Source: Cognatiyoonia koreensis (GTDB taxonomy: Bacteria; Pseudomonadota; Alphaproteobacteria; Rhodobacterales; Rhodobacteraceae). From it: DNA of 64,000 nt. Both the position numbers and the translations under genes were made by a program. This document shows, one piece after another, positions 7,910-16,802 of the stretch; the first letter of the stretch is position 1; the number at the start of each line of letters is the position of its first letter. The stretch spans positions 248,001 through 312,000 of the forward strand of contig NZ_FOIZ01000001.1 of NCBI RefSeq assembly GCF_900109295.1, in the 5' to 3' direction. Under the pieces are notes generated by a model. The model had not been told where the DNA came from, made no database searches, and saw only the letters and a list, made by a program, of their open reading frames with translations.

Positions 7910-9475
7910 ATGACTTCTTTGCGTGACGCAGCGATGACTTCCAAGGCCTGGCCCTTTGAAGAGGCCCGCAAGCTGCTGAAACGTTACGAGAATGAGAAAT
8001 ATCCCAAGGGCTATGTGCTGTTCGAAACGGGCTATGGTCCGTCCGGTCTACCCCACATTGGCACCTTTGGCGAAGTCCTGCGCACCACCATGATCCGTCG
8101 TGCATTTGCAGTGATCTCTGACATCCCGACCCGTCTGATCTGTTTTTCCGACGATCTGGACGGCATGCGTAAGGTGCCAGGCAATGTGCCCAACCAAGAA
8201 GAACTGGCCAAGCACATGCACAAGCCGTTGACCTCTGTCCCTGATCCATTTGGCGAATTCGAAAGCTTTGGCCATCACAACAACGCGATGCTGCGCCGGT
8301 TTTTGGACACCTTCGGGTTCGAGTACGAATTCTATTCGGCCAAGGAATTTTATGAGACTGGTCAGTTCGATGAAGTTCTGAAACGCGCCTGTGAGCGGTA
8401 TGACGACGTCATGGCCGTGATGCTGAAATCCTTGCGCGAAGAACGTCAGCAGACATATTCCATTTTCCTGCCGATCCATCCCGAGACAGGTCGCGTTCTT
8501 TATGTTCCGATGAAGAACGTCGACCCGGTCAATCACACTGTGACGTTTGATGACGAGGGCGGCAAGGAATGGACCCTGCCTGTCACCGGCGGCAACGTTA
8601 AGCTGCAATGGAAGCCCGATTTTGGCGCACGCTGGGCCGCTCTGGGTGTCGATTTCGAGATGTATGGCAAGGAACATGCCACGAATACAGCGATCTACGA
8701 CCGGATTTGCGAGATTCTGGGTGGCCGCAAGCCCGAACATTTCTCATACGAGCTGTTTCTTGATGAAAACGGGCAGAAGATTTCCAAGTCATCCGGCAAC
8801 GGAATCTCAATAGACGAATGGCTGACCTATGCCTCGACCGAGAGCCTGTCCTATTTCATGTATCTCAAGCCGAAGACGGCCAAGCGGATGCATTTTGACG
8901 TGATCCCGAAGGCGGTGGATGAATACCATCAGCAGCTTCGGGCCTATGCCGATCAGGATGCGGCGGCGCGGGCAAATAACCCTGTCTTCCATATCCATGG
9001 ACACAACGTCCCTGCCTCGGACATGGTGGTATCGTTTTCGATGCTGCTCAACCTTGCGTCCGTTTCAGGGGCCGAGGACAAGGAAGCCCTTTGGGGCTTT
9101 ATTCAGCGGTATGCGCCAGATGCGTCAGCCGAAAAGAACCCGCAGATGGATCAGGCGGCGGGTTTTGCCGTGCGCTATTACAACGACTTTGTGAAGCCAA
9201 CCAAGGTCTACCGGGATCCGACCGACACTGAACGCGCGGCCTTGCGCGATCTTGCGGATCGCCTGAAGGCTTGGGACGGCGGGCTAGATGCCGAAGAACT
9301 GCAATCCATGGTATTTGCGGTGGGCAAGGATCACGGATTTGAACCGCTGCGCGCCTGGTTCACCGCGCTTTACGAGGTGCTGCTCGGCGCATCGCAGGGC
9401 CCGCGTTTTGGCGGATTCATTGCGCTTTATGGTGTGAACGAAACCATTGCCCTGATTGAGGATCGGTTGGGCTAG
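7910..9475 (+). CDS. lysK: Lysine--tRNA ligase, class I (LysK)
   Basis: This 521-residue enzyme charges tRNA-Lys with lysine using the class I fold, which is the norm in Archaea and in many alphaproteobacteria rather than the class II LysS of most bacteria. The HIGH-type motif appears as GLPHIGT near residue 45 and the KMSKS-type motif as KISKSSGN near residue 290. Upstream in-frame starts at 7859 and 7883 exist, but MTSLRDAAM at 7910 matches the family N-terminus and has a GAGAG element before it. The gene ends in a strong terminator, so it is probably monocistronic. No class II lysS is visible here to compare. Confidence 0.96.
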   Translation: MTSLRDAAMTSKAWPFEEARKLLKRYENEKYPKGYVLFETGYGPSGLPHIGTFGEVLRTTMIRRAFAVISDIPTRLICFSDDLDGMRKVPGNVPNQEELAKHMHKPLTSVPDPFGEFESFGHHNNAMLRRFLDTFGFEYEFYSAKEFYETGQFDEVLKRACERYDDVMAVMLKSLREERQQTYSIFLPIHPETGRVLYVPMKNVDPVNHTVTFDDEGGKEWTLPVTGGNVKLQWKPDFGARWAALGVDFEMYGKEHATNTAIYDRICEILGGRKPEHFSYELFLDENGQKISKSSGNGISIDEWLTYASTESLSYFMYLKPKTAKRMHFDVIPKAVDEYHQQLRAYADQDAAARANNPVFHIHGHNVPASDMVVSFSMLLNLASVSGAEDKEALWGFIQRYAPDASAEKNPQMDQAAGFAVRYYNDFVKPTKVYRDPTDTERAALRDLADRLKAWDGGLDAEELQSMVFAVGKDHGFEPLRAWFTALYEVLLGASQGPRFGGFIALYGVNETIALIEDRLG

Positions 9476-9502
9476 CTGCAAGCCGTCGCGCGAATGATGA
9501 AG

Positions 9503-9534
9503 CGCCGCCCTGTCTTACGGGGCGGCGTTTTTTT
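9503..9534 (+). terminator. Rho-independent terminator of lysK
   Basis: CGCCGCCC at 9503-9510 pairs with GGGCGGCG at 9520-9527 around a 9-nt loop, followed at once by seven T residues (9528-9534). It begins 27 nt after the lysK stop codon. On the other strand it lies about 10 nt from the end of the convergent gene at 9544. Confidence 0.93.
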
Positions 9535-9543
9535 GAAGCATGG

Positions 9544-10101
9544 TCAGCTGAACCAGCCTGTGACCTTGCCCCAGACCGATTTCTCTTCAGATGTTTCGGC
9601 GATCGTAACGGTTTCGCCCTTGACCGGTTCGGCCCCTTTGACCTCTGGCATTGGTTCGGCCTCGAAGTGTTCCTCGTCGGGCTGCACTTCGGCGAGTTTC
9701 ACAGTGGCCGGTGTCATCATGCCTGCGAAAAGCAGCATCTTGGACAATGTGTTCGGCCCTGCGATCCCATCGGCGTTCAGCCCGTTCTTTTCCTGAAATG
9801 CCTGCACCGCCTTCTTTGTGCCAGGGCCGAATTTGCCGTCTGCATCTATTCCAAGATCCATCTGCAAAAGCTTGACGGCTTCGCCGCGCGATCCCTGCCG
9901 CAGCAGGATCAGTTCGGGCAATCCGATGACAGTGAACGTATCGGGACCAGCGATGCCGTCGGCGACCAGATCGTTTTTCTCCTGATAGGCTTTGAGCGCC
10001 TTTTCGGTCGCGGGTCCGAAATCCCCGTCGATCGAGAGTCCCAGTTTTTCCTGCAGCCGTTTGACCGGCGCACCCTTCATGCCGCGTTTGAGAATTGACA
10101 T
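9544..10101 (-). CDS. Peptidoglycan-binding domain protein (two PGB_1 repeats), no signal peptide
   Basis: This 185-residue protein has two tandem peptidoglycan-binding type 1 repeats (about residues 4-58 and 66-120). Each has the pattern (G)xxVKxLQxxL...DGxFGPxTxxAxxxFQ...DGIAGPxT. An acidic, proline-containing linker follows, then a C-terminal stretch VWGKVTGWFS that could form an amphipathic or membrane-touching end. No signal peptide is present; the protein starts MSILKRGMKGAPVKRLQ, so export, if any, would need another route. The ATG at 10101 is preceded by AAAGGGA. It has no catalytic domain of its own. The domain call is firm; function is unknown. Confidence 0.87.
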   Translation of the reverse strand: MSILKRGMKGAPVKRLQEKLGLSIDGDFGPATEKALKAYQEKNDLVADGIAGPDTFTVIGLPELILLRQGSRGEAVKLLQMDLGIDADGKFGPGTKKAVQAFQEKNGLNADGIAGPNTLSKMLLFAGMMTPATVKLAEVQPDEEHFEAEPMPEVKGAEPVKGETVTIAETSEEKSVWGKVTGWFS

Positions 10102-10227
10102 CGTGCTATCCCTTTATTGCCTGCGGCAAAGTCGACCACATTCGATTGCAAAGCGAAAGGGGCAGGGCAGAGAAATGAAACCAATTTGGCTTATCATGCG
10201 TAAAGAAGACAAAACGGAGGATTGAAC

Positions 10228-10629
10228 ATGCGTTTTCTTGCGATCTTTGCGGCGATCTGGGTTTGGGTGATGCCCGCCATTGCGCAGGACAACCGCGCCA
10301 TCGAAGACGTGATCGGCAGCCAGCTTCAGGCCTTCAACGACCGCGATGTCCAGGGGGCCTGGCAGTTCGCAAGTCCGATGATTCAAGGTCTGTTCCAGAC
10401 GCCGGACAACTTTGGAATGATGGTCGAAAACGGCTATCCGATGGTTTGGACCAACAAGGATGTTGAATTTCTGGAGCTTGGCGAAGTCAACGGGATCCTG
10501 ATTCAGCGCGTTCTGATCCGCGACAGTGCAGGTGCTGCCTTTGTCCTAGAATACGCGATGATCGAGACTGAAGCCGGATGGCGTATTAACGGCGTGCAGG
10601 TCCTGCCCGCGCCGGACGTTGCCGCCTGA
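10228..10629 (+). CDS. DUF4864 domain-containing exported protein
   Basis: This 133-residue protein has a clear signal peptide (MRFLAIFAAIWVWVMPAIAQ) and a single small alpha+beta domain that resembles DUF4864, a family common in Rhodobacteraceae. The fold is probably NTF2/SnoaL-like, judged from the pattern IEDVIGSQLQAFNDRDVQGAW, but no ligand or catalytic residue is obvious. The start is ATG 10228 with CGGAGG 7 nt upstream; a TTG at 10222 is too close to that site. The gene stands alone between the PGB protein (opposite strand) and the beta-helix protein. Confidence 0.82.
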   Translation: MRFLAIFAAIWVWVMPAIAQDNRAIEDVIGSQLQAFNDRDVQGAWQFASPMIQGLFQTPDNFGMMVENGYPMVWTNKDVEFLELGEVNGILIQRVLIRDSAGAAFVLEYAMIETEAGWRINGVQVLPAPDVAA

Positions 10630-10750
10630 GCACCGTCACGGTGGCCCCACCACCCCTTTACGCCTGAGGAGTATTCCCTAGCGCAAGTGCCGCCCGCATG
10701 GGCCGGCTTTGCTGTAACCGGCGCGCGCGCCGTCTTCAAAGGGATTTTCC

Positions 10751-13039
10751 ATGAACAAAGCGATTACCGATGGGATTGTGCTGATGCCACTGCCGTTCGC
10801 GGCAGGTCTGGGCGTGTGGTCAAGCGGCGACGGAACGCCCGGATCGGACACCTATGCCCTAAGCGGTAACGGCGTATTCGTCGCCGCCGATCAGGACTTT
10901 GGCGGCTGTCTTGAGATCAACAAGACCAGTGGCACGACCCGCGTGCGCTATATGGGCGAAACGCCGATTCTGCCGGGCTGCTATCTGCGCGTAACTGCCC
11001 GCTTTAAGGCTGTCGCCGGACCGTTGCCGAACGTACGCATTGCTGCATTTGCTGGAGACAATAGCGGTGATCCGGTCGGCGGACTGGATCTGACAGCGCC
11101 ATCCACATCACTGACGACGTATGGCGAGATCGTGGAGGTCAGCGCCATTGTCGGCACAGGTGATCGCAATGGTGTCGATCTGGTCTGGCAAGGGGCAGCC
11201 TATGGCCATTTCGGGATTGATCTGACGGGGCCGAACGGTGGGCTGGTCCGCCTCGACGATCTGGTAATCGAAGACATCACGAGCGCCTTTCAGCGCGACA
11301 TGTTGTCGTTGGTGGACGTACGCGATTACGGCGCGATCGGTGACGGCAGCGCGGACGATTCAGCTGCATTCGAAGCGGCGGATGCCGCAGCGCAGGGACG
11401 TACGGTGCTTGTATCCAAGGGCGTTTACAAGCTCGAAGACAGTGTGACCCTGTCAAGCCGCGTCAAGTTTGAAGGCACCGTCGTGCAATCGGCCAATCAC
11501 CGGTTCATCCTGCAAAAGGACTTTAACTACGCCACCTATGTCGATGCCTTCGGTGATGAAGAGACAGCGTTCAAGAAAGCCTATCAGGCACTGCTGAATT
11601 TCTCGGATCACGAGTCGCTTGATCTGTGCGGCCGCCGGATCACTTTGTCCGAACCGTTGGACATGCAGGCTGCCGATCCATCACGCACGGTTTTTGCAAC
11701 ACGGCGGGTCATTCGCAACGGGCAGTTCCAGCCTGAACCCGGATCGGCGTGGAATACAGATTCGGTGACTTCACAAGCCACCTATAGCGCAAGCAATCCC
11801 AATCAACTGACCAATGTGATCGACGTCGCCAATGTGGTCGTTGGCGCACGAGTCAGCGGGACGGGTGTCGGCCGCGAGATCTATGTGCGGGCGACGAATG
11901 TTGGCCAAAAGACTGTCACGCTCAGCCAGCCGCTTTATGATGCGGTAGGCACGCAGACTTATACGTTCCGACGCTACAAATACTTGCTCGATTTCTCGGG
12001 CTATGACGATCTTGCGCAGTTCGTGATTGATGACGTCGAATTCCAGTGTAACGGTCATGCCAGCGGCATTTTGCTTGCACCACAAGGCCTGACGTTCCAC
12101 CTGCGCGATTGCTTTGTCACAAAGCCGAAGAACCGCGGTCTGACCTCGATTGGAACGGGCTGTCAGGGCATGATGATCGACCGCTGCAACTTTGCCAGCA
12201 ACGAGCAGCCGTTGCCGGTGCAGGACCGCACCACCATCGGCTTCAACGCCAACGCCAATGATGTTAAAATCCGCGACAACCGCGTGGCCTTGTTCAAGCA
12301 TTTCTGCGTATTGGGCGGCACCGGCACCCTGATTTCGGGCAATCACTGGTTCCACGGCGACAATGAAGACAACGGCGTGCGCAAGGGCGGGATCATCATC
12401 ACGACCCCGAACTGCAAAAGCATCATCACCGGCAACTACTGTGACAACAATTTCATCGAATGGACGAACGAACACAGTGCGGAACCTGCGCTGGGCGCGC
12501 AGTTTTCATTTGGCGGGCTGACTATTACGGGCAACATTTTTACGACCAACGATGTTGCGGACTGGTTCAACTTCATCGTCATCAAGCCCTATGGCCCGAA
12601 CCATTTCATCCACGGCTTCTCGGTGGTCAGCAATGTGTTCCGCTCGATCAACGGGTTCATCGACAAGGTCGAGCACGTCGATACGTCACTTGCCGATCTG
12701 GACTATGGCCGGATGCGCGGCGTGACCTTCGCTGCGAATACCTTCCACAGTGTGCGTGACGAAGTATATAACCCAGCGATCCTGTCACACGATGAGTCGA
12801 CACCGACCCGCACCTGGGTTGCCGAGAACGCGCCCTACCTTCCATTTGGCGGGCGCGCCCGGTTTGTCGACAGTGTTATGGCGGATGGTCCCCTCAAGGA
12901 CAGTTCCGATGCTACGGTCTACGAGATGCCTTACGTGAATACGGATTACGGCCCAGACCAATCCGAAGTCCGTTTTGTCTTCAAGACCGCAGTCGAGGGG
13001 CGCATCCGCTATCAGGTGCGCATGGACAACCCGCTTTAG
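10751..13039 (+). CDS. GH28-related / pectate-lyase-3-like right-handed beta-helix protein
   Basis: This 762-residue protein contains the entry motif of the pectate lyase 3 / GH28-related superfamily near residue 190 (VDVRDYGAIGDGSADDSAAF), followed by a long region rich in short beta-strand repeats with N and G turns (for example ISGNHW, ITGNYCDNN, ITGNIF), typical of a right-handed parallel beta-helix. The first 185 residues look like a separate beta-sandwich carbohydrate-binding-like module. No signal peptide is visible: it starts MNKAITDGIVLMPLPFAAG. Such proteins act on or bind polysaccharide, and the same architecture occurs in phage tailspikes and in capsule or exopolysaccharide proteins. 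No glycan cluster flanks it. Substrate and enzymatic activity cannot be judged from sequence alone. Confidence 0.85.
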   Translation: MNKAITDGIVLMPLPFAAGLGVWSSGDGTPGSDTYALSGNGVFVAADQDFGGCLEINKTSGTTRVRYMGETPILPGCYLRVTARFKAVAGPLPNVRIAAFAGDNSGDPVGGLDLTAPSTSLTTYGEIVEVSAIVGTGDRNGVDLVWQGAAYGHFGIDLTGPNGGLVRLDDLVIEDITSAFQRDMLSLVDVRDYGAIGDGSADDSAAFEAADAAAQGRTVLVSKGVYKLEDSVTLSSRVKFEGTVVQSANHRFILQKDFNYATYVDAFGDEETAFKKAYQALLNFSDHESLDLCGRRITLSEPLDMQAADPSRTVFATRRVIRNGQFQPEPGSAWNTDSVTSQATYSASNPNQLTNVIDVANVVVGARVSGTGVGREIYVRATNVGQKTVTLSQPLYDAVGTQTYTFRRYKYLLDFSGYDDLAQFVIDDVEFQCNGHASGILLAPQGLTFHLRDCFVTKPKNRGLTSIGTGCQGMMIDRCNFASNEQPLPVQDRTTIGFNANANDVKIRDNRVALFKHFCVLGGTGTLISGNHWFHGDNEDNGVRKGGIIITTPNCKSIITGNYCDNNFIEWTNEHSAEPALGAQFSFGGLTITGNIFTTNDVADWFNFIVIKPYGPNHFIHGFSVVSNVFRSINGFIDKVEHVDTSLADLDYGRMRGVTFAANTFHSVRDEVYNPAILSHDESTPTRTWVAENAPYLPFGGRARFVDSVMADGPLKDSSDATVYEMPYVNTDYGPDQSEVRFVFKTAVEGRIRYQVRMDNPL

Positions 13040-13054
13040 CGTTTGGCGGGCAGG

Positions 13055-13756
13055 TCAGAAGGTGATCCACGTTTCCAGCTTCATGCCTGCCCCTTTGTCA
13101 CCGGTCAGCCCTTGCACTGCCCCGACACTGATCGAAAAGTAATCGTTCCAGTGATAGATCACCGACGGGCTGATCTTTGCATAGTAGTCATCGGTGAAGC
13201 CTTGTCCGGTTTGCAGTTGGACGGTCGTTGTCCAGTGATCATTCCAGTGGCGCCCCCAGGTCAGATCGGCCTTGGGGCGCCATTTGTTTTCGCTGACCGC
13301 CAGGGTGGCCGAGGCATCGACCGCGTACCAACCGCTTTCATAGCCGCGCCCCCAAGAGACGCTGCCGCGTAACAATTCCTCGGTCCGCAAGTAGGAAAAA
13401 TCTGCTGTCGCCAGATTGGTCGGTGTGTGCAAAGTGCGTCGCAGTCCAAAGCCGACACCAACGGCAAAGCGGTTCTGCGCCTCCAGATCACCGACCGGGA
13501 CGGTGAAAAAGATGAAATCGGACGCAATTCTGCCCGCATCTGCAAGATGGCTGTCCAGTCCGACCGTTATCCGGTCCGTCAGCCCGAATTCAGCATAAAG
13601 CGTGGGGTCATAGTGGACGGGCAGCTCAGAGCCGTCCGACAGCCAGAAGTTGCCGCCAAACGCGATGAACCACTCTCCCTTTTCGCGTGCCCATGCCCCG
13701 GAAAGGGCAGGTTGTCCGGCAAGCAGTGCGATCAGGATGACCAGAATTCGGAACAT
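13055..13756 (-). CDS. Predicted outer-membrane beta-barrel protein
   Basis: This 233-residue protein has a signal peptide ending near LSGAWA and then alternating hydrophobic/polar strands rich in aromatic residues (for example WFIAFGGNFWLS, WTTTVQLQTGQGF, YFSISVGAVQG). It ends in KLETWITF, with a C-terminal Phe typical of Omp insertion signals. I do not recognise a specific family. It converges with the beta-helix gene, 15 nt apart, and shares orientation with the YdcF-like gene upstream. Confidence 0.72.
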   Translation of the reverse strand: MFRILVILIALLAGQPALSGAWAREKGEWFIAFGGNFWLSDGSELPVHYDPTLYAEFGLTDRITVGLDSHLADAGRIASDFIFFTVPVGDLEAQNRFAVGVGFGLRRTLHTPTNLATADFSYLRTEELLRGSVSWGRGYESGWYAVDASATLAVSENKWRPKADLTWGRHWNDHWTTTVQLQTGQGFTDDYYAKISPSVIYHWNDYFSISVGAVQGLTGDKGAGMKLETWITF

Positions 13757-13810
13757 GCGGGGCTCTCCAGCGGCACCGCATTACTTTTGTTCATAATGGT
13801 TAATGCGCCG

Positions 13811-14308
13811 TTAACGTCGGTCTGACCCGCGCAGCCGGTGGCCCCACAGCTTCAGCGCATACAGTGGGATAGCCCCTGCTTCGCGCGCAAGGTTGCGTAT
13901 CTGCGTCTTGCGATGTCCGCCGCGTGTCGACGGCCCCGATGTTTCTGCCTGCCAGCCAAGGTGGCGCGCAACCATGCGCGCGCGTGGCAGATGATAGCGA
14001 TCCGACACGATGATAACGCGCGTGACGTCGAAACGTGACAGAAGGGCGCGGGCGTTTCGCAGATTTTCGTAAGTGGTACGCGATTTCGCTTCCGGGATGA
14101 TCTGCGCGGCAGGCACCCCGGCCTTGATGAAAATATCGCGCATGATCTCAGCCTCTGCAGGCGCATGGATGCCAAGCCCGCCGCAGGGCACGAGTACCTG
14201 CGCGCGATCCATTTGCCACAGGGAGAGCGCATGCGCGCAGCGCCGTCGCATCGTGGGTGAGGGGCCGTCCTGCCAGACCGCCGCCCCGAGGATCAGGATG
14301 ACTTGCAT
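13811..14308 (-). CDS. YdcF family (DUF218) protein
   Basis: This 165-residue DUF218/YdcF-like protein has the family hallmarks ILILGAAVW at the N-terminus, the acidic and Ser/Thr stretch ESR-like in PEAKSRTTYENLRNA, and VSDRYHLPRARM in the C-terminal half. Members bind nucleotides or S-adenosylmethionine and some (SanA/ElyC) affect envelope integrity. No membrane helix is evident here, so it is likely soluble. The gene ends 54 nt before the barrel protein start and may be cotranscribed with it. The biochemical role is unknown. Confidence 0.85.
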   Translation of the reverse strand: MQVILILGAAVWQDGPSPTMRRRCAHALSLWQMDRAQVLVPCGGLGIHAPAEAEIMRDIFIKAGVPAAQIIPEAKSRTTYENLRNARALLSRFDVTRVIIVSDRYHLPRARMVARHLGWQAETSGPSTRGGHRKTQIRNLAREAGAIPLYALKLWGHRLRGSDRR

Positions 14309-14529
14309 GACCCTTCTCTAGCGCCGCGACGCTGACAGGTGAACCATCTTTTGGTAAAGAAATTGCGGCCATGTAGTAAAACTTTTTTACAACTCCGGTC
14401 CGCTCATATGACAGCCCCGCTTGGCAAAGCTGCGTGATTGCGGATGATGCACAGCGGAGGATGTCAGCGCACGCTGGCAGGTCCGATGGAGGTCGGACCG
14501 CAATACACATTCACTATGGGGGGACACGC

Positions 14530-16494
14530 ATGTCACAGTCTGAAACCGCAGGCCTTTATCCGCCAACCGCAGAACAGGCGGCACGGGCCCACGCTGACAA
14601 AGAGACCTATGACGCCATGTATGCCGCGTCGATCGCGGACCCGGATGCATTCTGGGGCGAACATGGTAAGCGCGTCGACTGGATCAAGCCCTATTCCAAG
14701 GTCAAGAACACCAGCTTTGCCCCCGGAAGTATCGACATCAAATGGTACGAGGACGGGACGCTGAACGTCGCGGCGAACTGCGTGGACCGGCATCTCAAGG
14801 ACCGTGGCAACCAGACCGCGATCATCTGGGAGCCCGATGAAGCCAGCGACGAAGCGCAGCATATCACCTACCAGCAGCTGCACGCACACGTCTGCAAATT
14901 CGCAAACGTTCTGAAGGAGATGGGCGTTAGCAAGGGCGATCGTGTCGTTATCTATATGCCGATGATCCCGCAGGCGGCCTACGCGATGCTGGCCTGTGCA
15001 CGGATCGGGGCAATCCACTCCATCGTTTTCGCTGGATTCTCGCCTGATGCACTGGGCGCACGGGTCAATGCCTGCGGCGCAAAAGTCGTCATCACAAGCG
15101 ATGGCGCACCGCGCGGTGGTCGCGTCACAAATCTGAAGGACAACGTCAACCAGGCGCTGCGCGATGACTTCAATGAGGTCAAATGCCTTGTCGTCAAGCG
15201 CACCGGCCAGCAAATCGCATGGCGTGATGGTCTCGATTTCTGGCTGCACGAAATGGAAGAAAACGTCAGCAACGACTGCCCGCCAGAGGAGGTAGCCGCA
15301 GAAGACCCGCTGTTCGTCCTTTATACATCCGGTTCGACCGGCCAGCCCAAGGGCGTCGTGCATTCCACGGGCGGCTATCTGGTCTATGCTGCGATGACCC
15401 ATCAATACACGTTCGACTATCACGACGGTGACATCTTCTGGTGTACGGCCGATGTCGGCTGGGTCACGGGCCACAGCTATATCGTCTACGGGCCGCTCGC
15501 CAATGGCGCGACAACGGTGATGTTCGAAGGTGTGCCCACATATCCCGATGCGGGGCGTTTCTGGGCAGTTTGCGAAAAGCACAAGGTGAATCAATTCTAT
15601 ACCGCACCGACCGCCATTCGCGCGCTGATGGGGCAGGGCAACAGCTTTGTCGAAAAATACGACCTGTCCGATATCAAGGTGCTTGGCACGGTGGGTGAAC
15701 CGATCAACCCCGAAGCGTGGAACTGGTATAACGATGTGGTCGGCAAGGGCCGTGCGCCGATTGTCGACACGTGGTGGCAGACTGAAACGGGCGGGCATCT
15801 GCTGACCCCGCTGCCAGGTGCGACAGCGACCAAACCGGGTTCAGCGACACTGCCGTTCTTCGGTATTCAACCGGTGATCCTTGAGCCGACAACGGGCGCG
15901 GAATTGACTGACACAGCGGCCGAGGGGGTCTTGTGTATCAAAGACAGTTGGCCAGGACAGATGCGCACCGTCTGGGGTGACCATGACCGGTTCGAAAAGA
16001 CCTATTTCGCGGACTACAAGAACTACTACTTTACCGGTGACGGCTGTCGCCGTGATGAGGACGGCTACTACTGGATTACCGGGCGAGTTGACGACGTAAT
16101 CAATGTCTCTGGTCACCGGATGGGTACGGCCGAGGTCGAAAGCGCCCTTGTCGCACATAGCAAGGTCGCCGAGTCCGCAGTCGTCGGTTATCCGCACGAG
16201 ATCAAAGGGCAGGGCATCTATGCCTATGTCACGCTGATGAACGGCGTAGAGCCGTCTGACGAACTGCGTAAGGAACTGGAAACATGGGTGCGCTCCGAGA
16301 TCGGCCCGATCGCCAAGCCGGATCTTATCCAGTGGGCACCGGGATTGCCGAAAACACGGTCTGGCAAGATCATGCGTCGCATTCTGCGCAAGATTGCCGA
16401 AGACGATTTCGGATCGCTGGGCGACACATCGACCCTCGCCGATCCATCGGTTGTCGAGGATTTGATCGAAAACCGCATGAACCGCGGTAAATAG
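14530..16494 (+). CDS. acs: Acetate--CoA ligase (acetyl-CoA synthetase)
   Basis: Acs activates acetate with ATP to acetyl-AMP and then acetyl-CoA. The 654-residue length is typical. The AMP-binding P-loop reads [12 protein letters not shown], the acyl-pocket region is [12 protein letters not shown] with the Trp that restricts the enzyme to short acyl chains, and the C-terminal [11 protein letters not shown] contains the lysine normally acetylated to switch the enzyme off. The frame extends to 14434, but the ATG at 14530 (MSQSETAG) follows a G-rich Shine-Dalgarno and fits the family start. A terminator follows, so it is monocistronic. The 221-nt gap to the divergent YdcF gene should hold its promoter. 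Confidence 0.96.
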   Translation: MSQSETAGLYPPTAEQAARAHADKETYDAMYAASIADPDAFWGEHGKRVDWIKPYSKVKNTSFAPGSIDIKWYEDGTLNVAANCVDRHLKDRGNQTAIIWEPDEASDEAQHITYQQLHAHVCKFANVLKEMGVSKGDRVVIYMPMIPQAAYAMLACARIGAIHSIVFAGFSPDALGARVNACGAKVVITSDGAPRGGRVTNLKDNVNQALRDDFNEVKCLVVKRTGQQIAWRDGLDFWLHEMEENVSNDCPPEEVAAEDPLFVLYTSGSTGQPKGVVHSTGGYLVYAAMTHQYTFDYHDGDIFWCTADVGWVTGHSYIVYGPLANGATTVMFEGVPTYPDAGRFWAVCEKHKVNQFYTAPTAIRALMGQGNSFVEKYDLSDIKVLGTVGEPINPEAWNWYNDVVGKGRAPIVDTWWQTETGGHLLTPLPGATATKPGSATLPFFGIQPVILEPTTGAELTDTAAEGVLCIKDSWPGQMRTVWGDHDRFEKTYFADYKNYYFTGDGCRRDEDGYYWITGRVDDVINVSGHRMGTAEVESALVAHSKVAESAVVGYPHEIKGQGIYAYVTLMNGVEPSDELRKELETWVRSEIGPIAKPDLIQWAPGLPKTRSGKIMRRILRKIAEDDFGSLGDTSTLADPSVVEDLIENRMNRGK

Positions 16495-16508
16495 AAATTT
16501 CAAGGTGA

Positions 16509-16534
16509 AGGGCGGCAATTTGGCCGCCCTTTTT
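16509..16534 (+). terminator. Rho-independent terminator of acs
   Basis: AGGGCGGC at 16509-16516 pairs with GCCGCCCT at 16523-16530 around a 6-nt loop and is followed by four more T residues (16531-16534). It begins 15 nt after the acs stop codon. Confidence 0.92.
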
Positions 16535-16767
16535 GCGTCTCGAATCAAGATCGTCACAATTTGTGAAAGACAGATTTGGGGTGGTCCACCCGCGAACAAC
16601 TATCTGATTGTTTTGCAAACCGCGCGCCAAACATGCGGTTTTTTGCGCAAGCTGACCTACGCGGCAACTTGCCGTCGGGTCGCCCGGGTTTAGTGCTTGC
16701 ACTTTTAGCGGACTCACCAAAGGATGAACCATCAGCGCGCAAGACGCGCATGACGTTCAAAATGTAT

Positions 16768-16784
16768 GGCCGCGCAAAGCGGCC
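16768..16784 (+). other. Small perfect hairpin in oppA leader
   Basis: GGCCGC at 16768-16773 and GCGGCC at 16779-16784 form a perfect 6-bp stem with a GCAAA loop, ending about 9 nt before the GGGAGA ribosome site of oppA. It may stabilise the 5' end of the transcript; this is inference from position only. Confidence 0.4.
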
Positions 16785-16802
16785 GACAAAAGGGAGACAT
16801 TC

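Noticed and set aside
14533..15798. Long minus-strand frame opposite acs
   Set aside because: It lies fully antisense to a conserved enzyme and has no recognisable domain.
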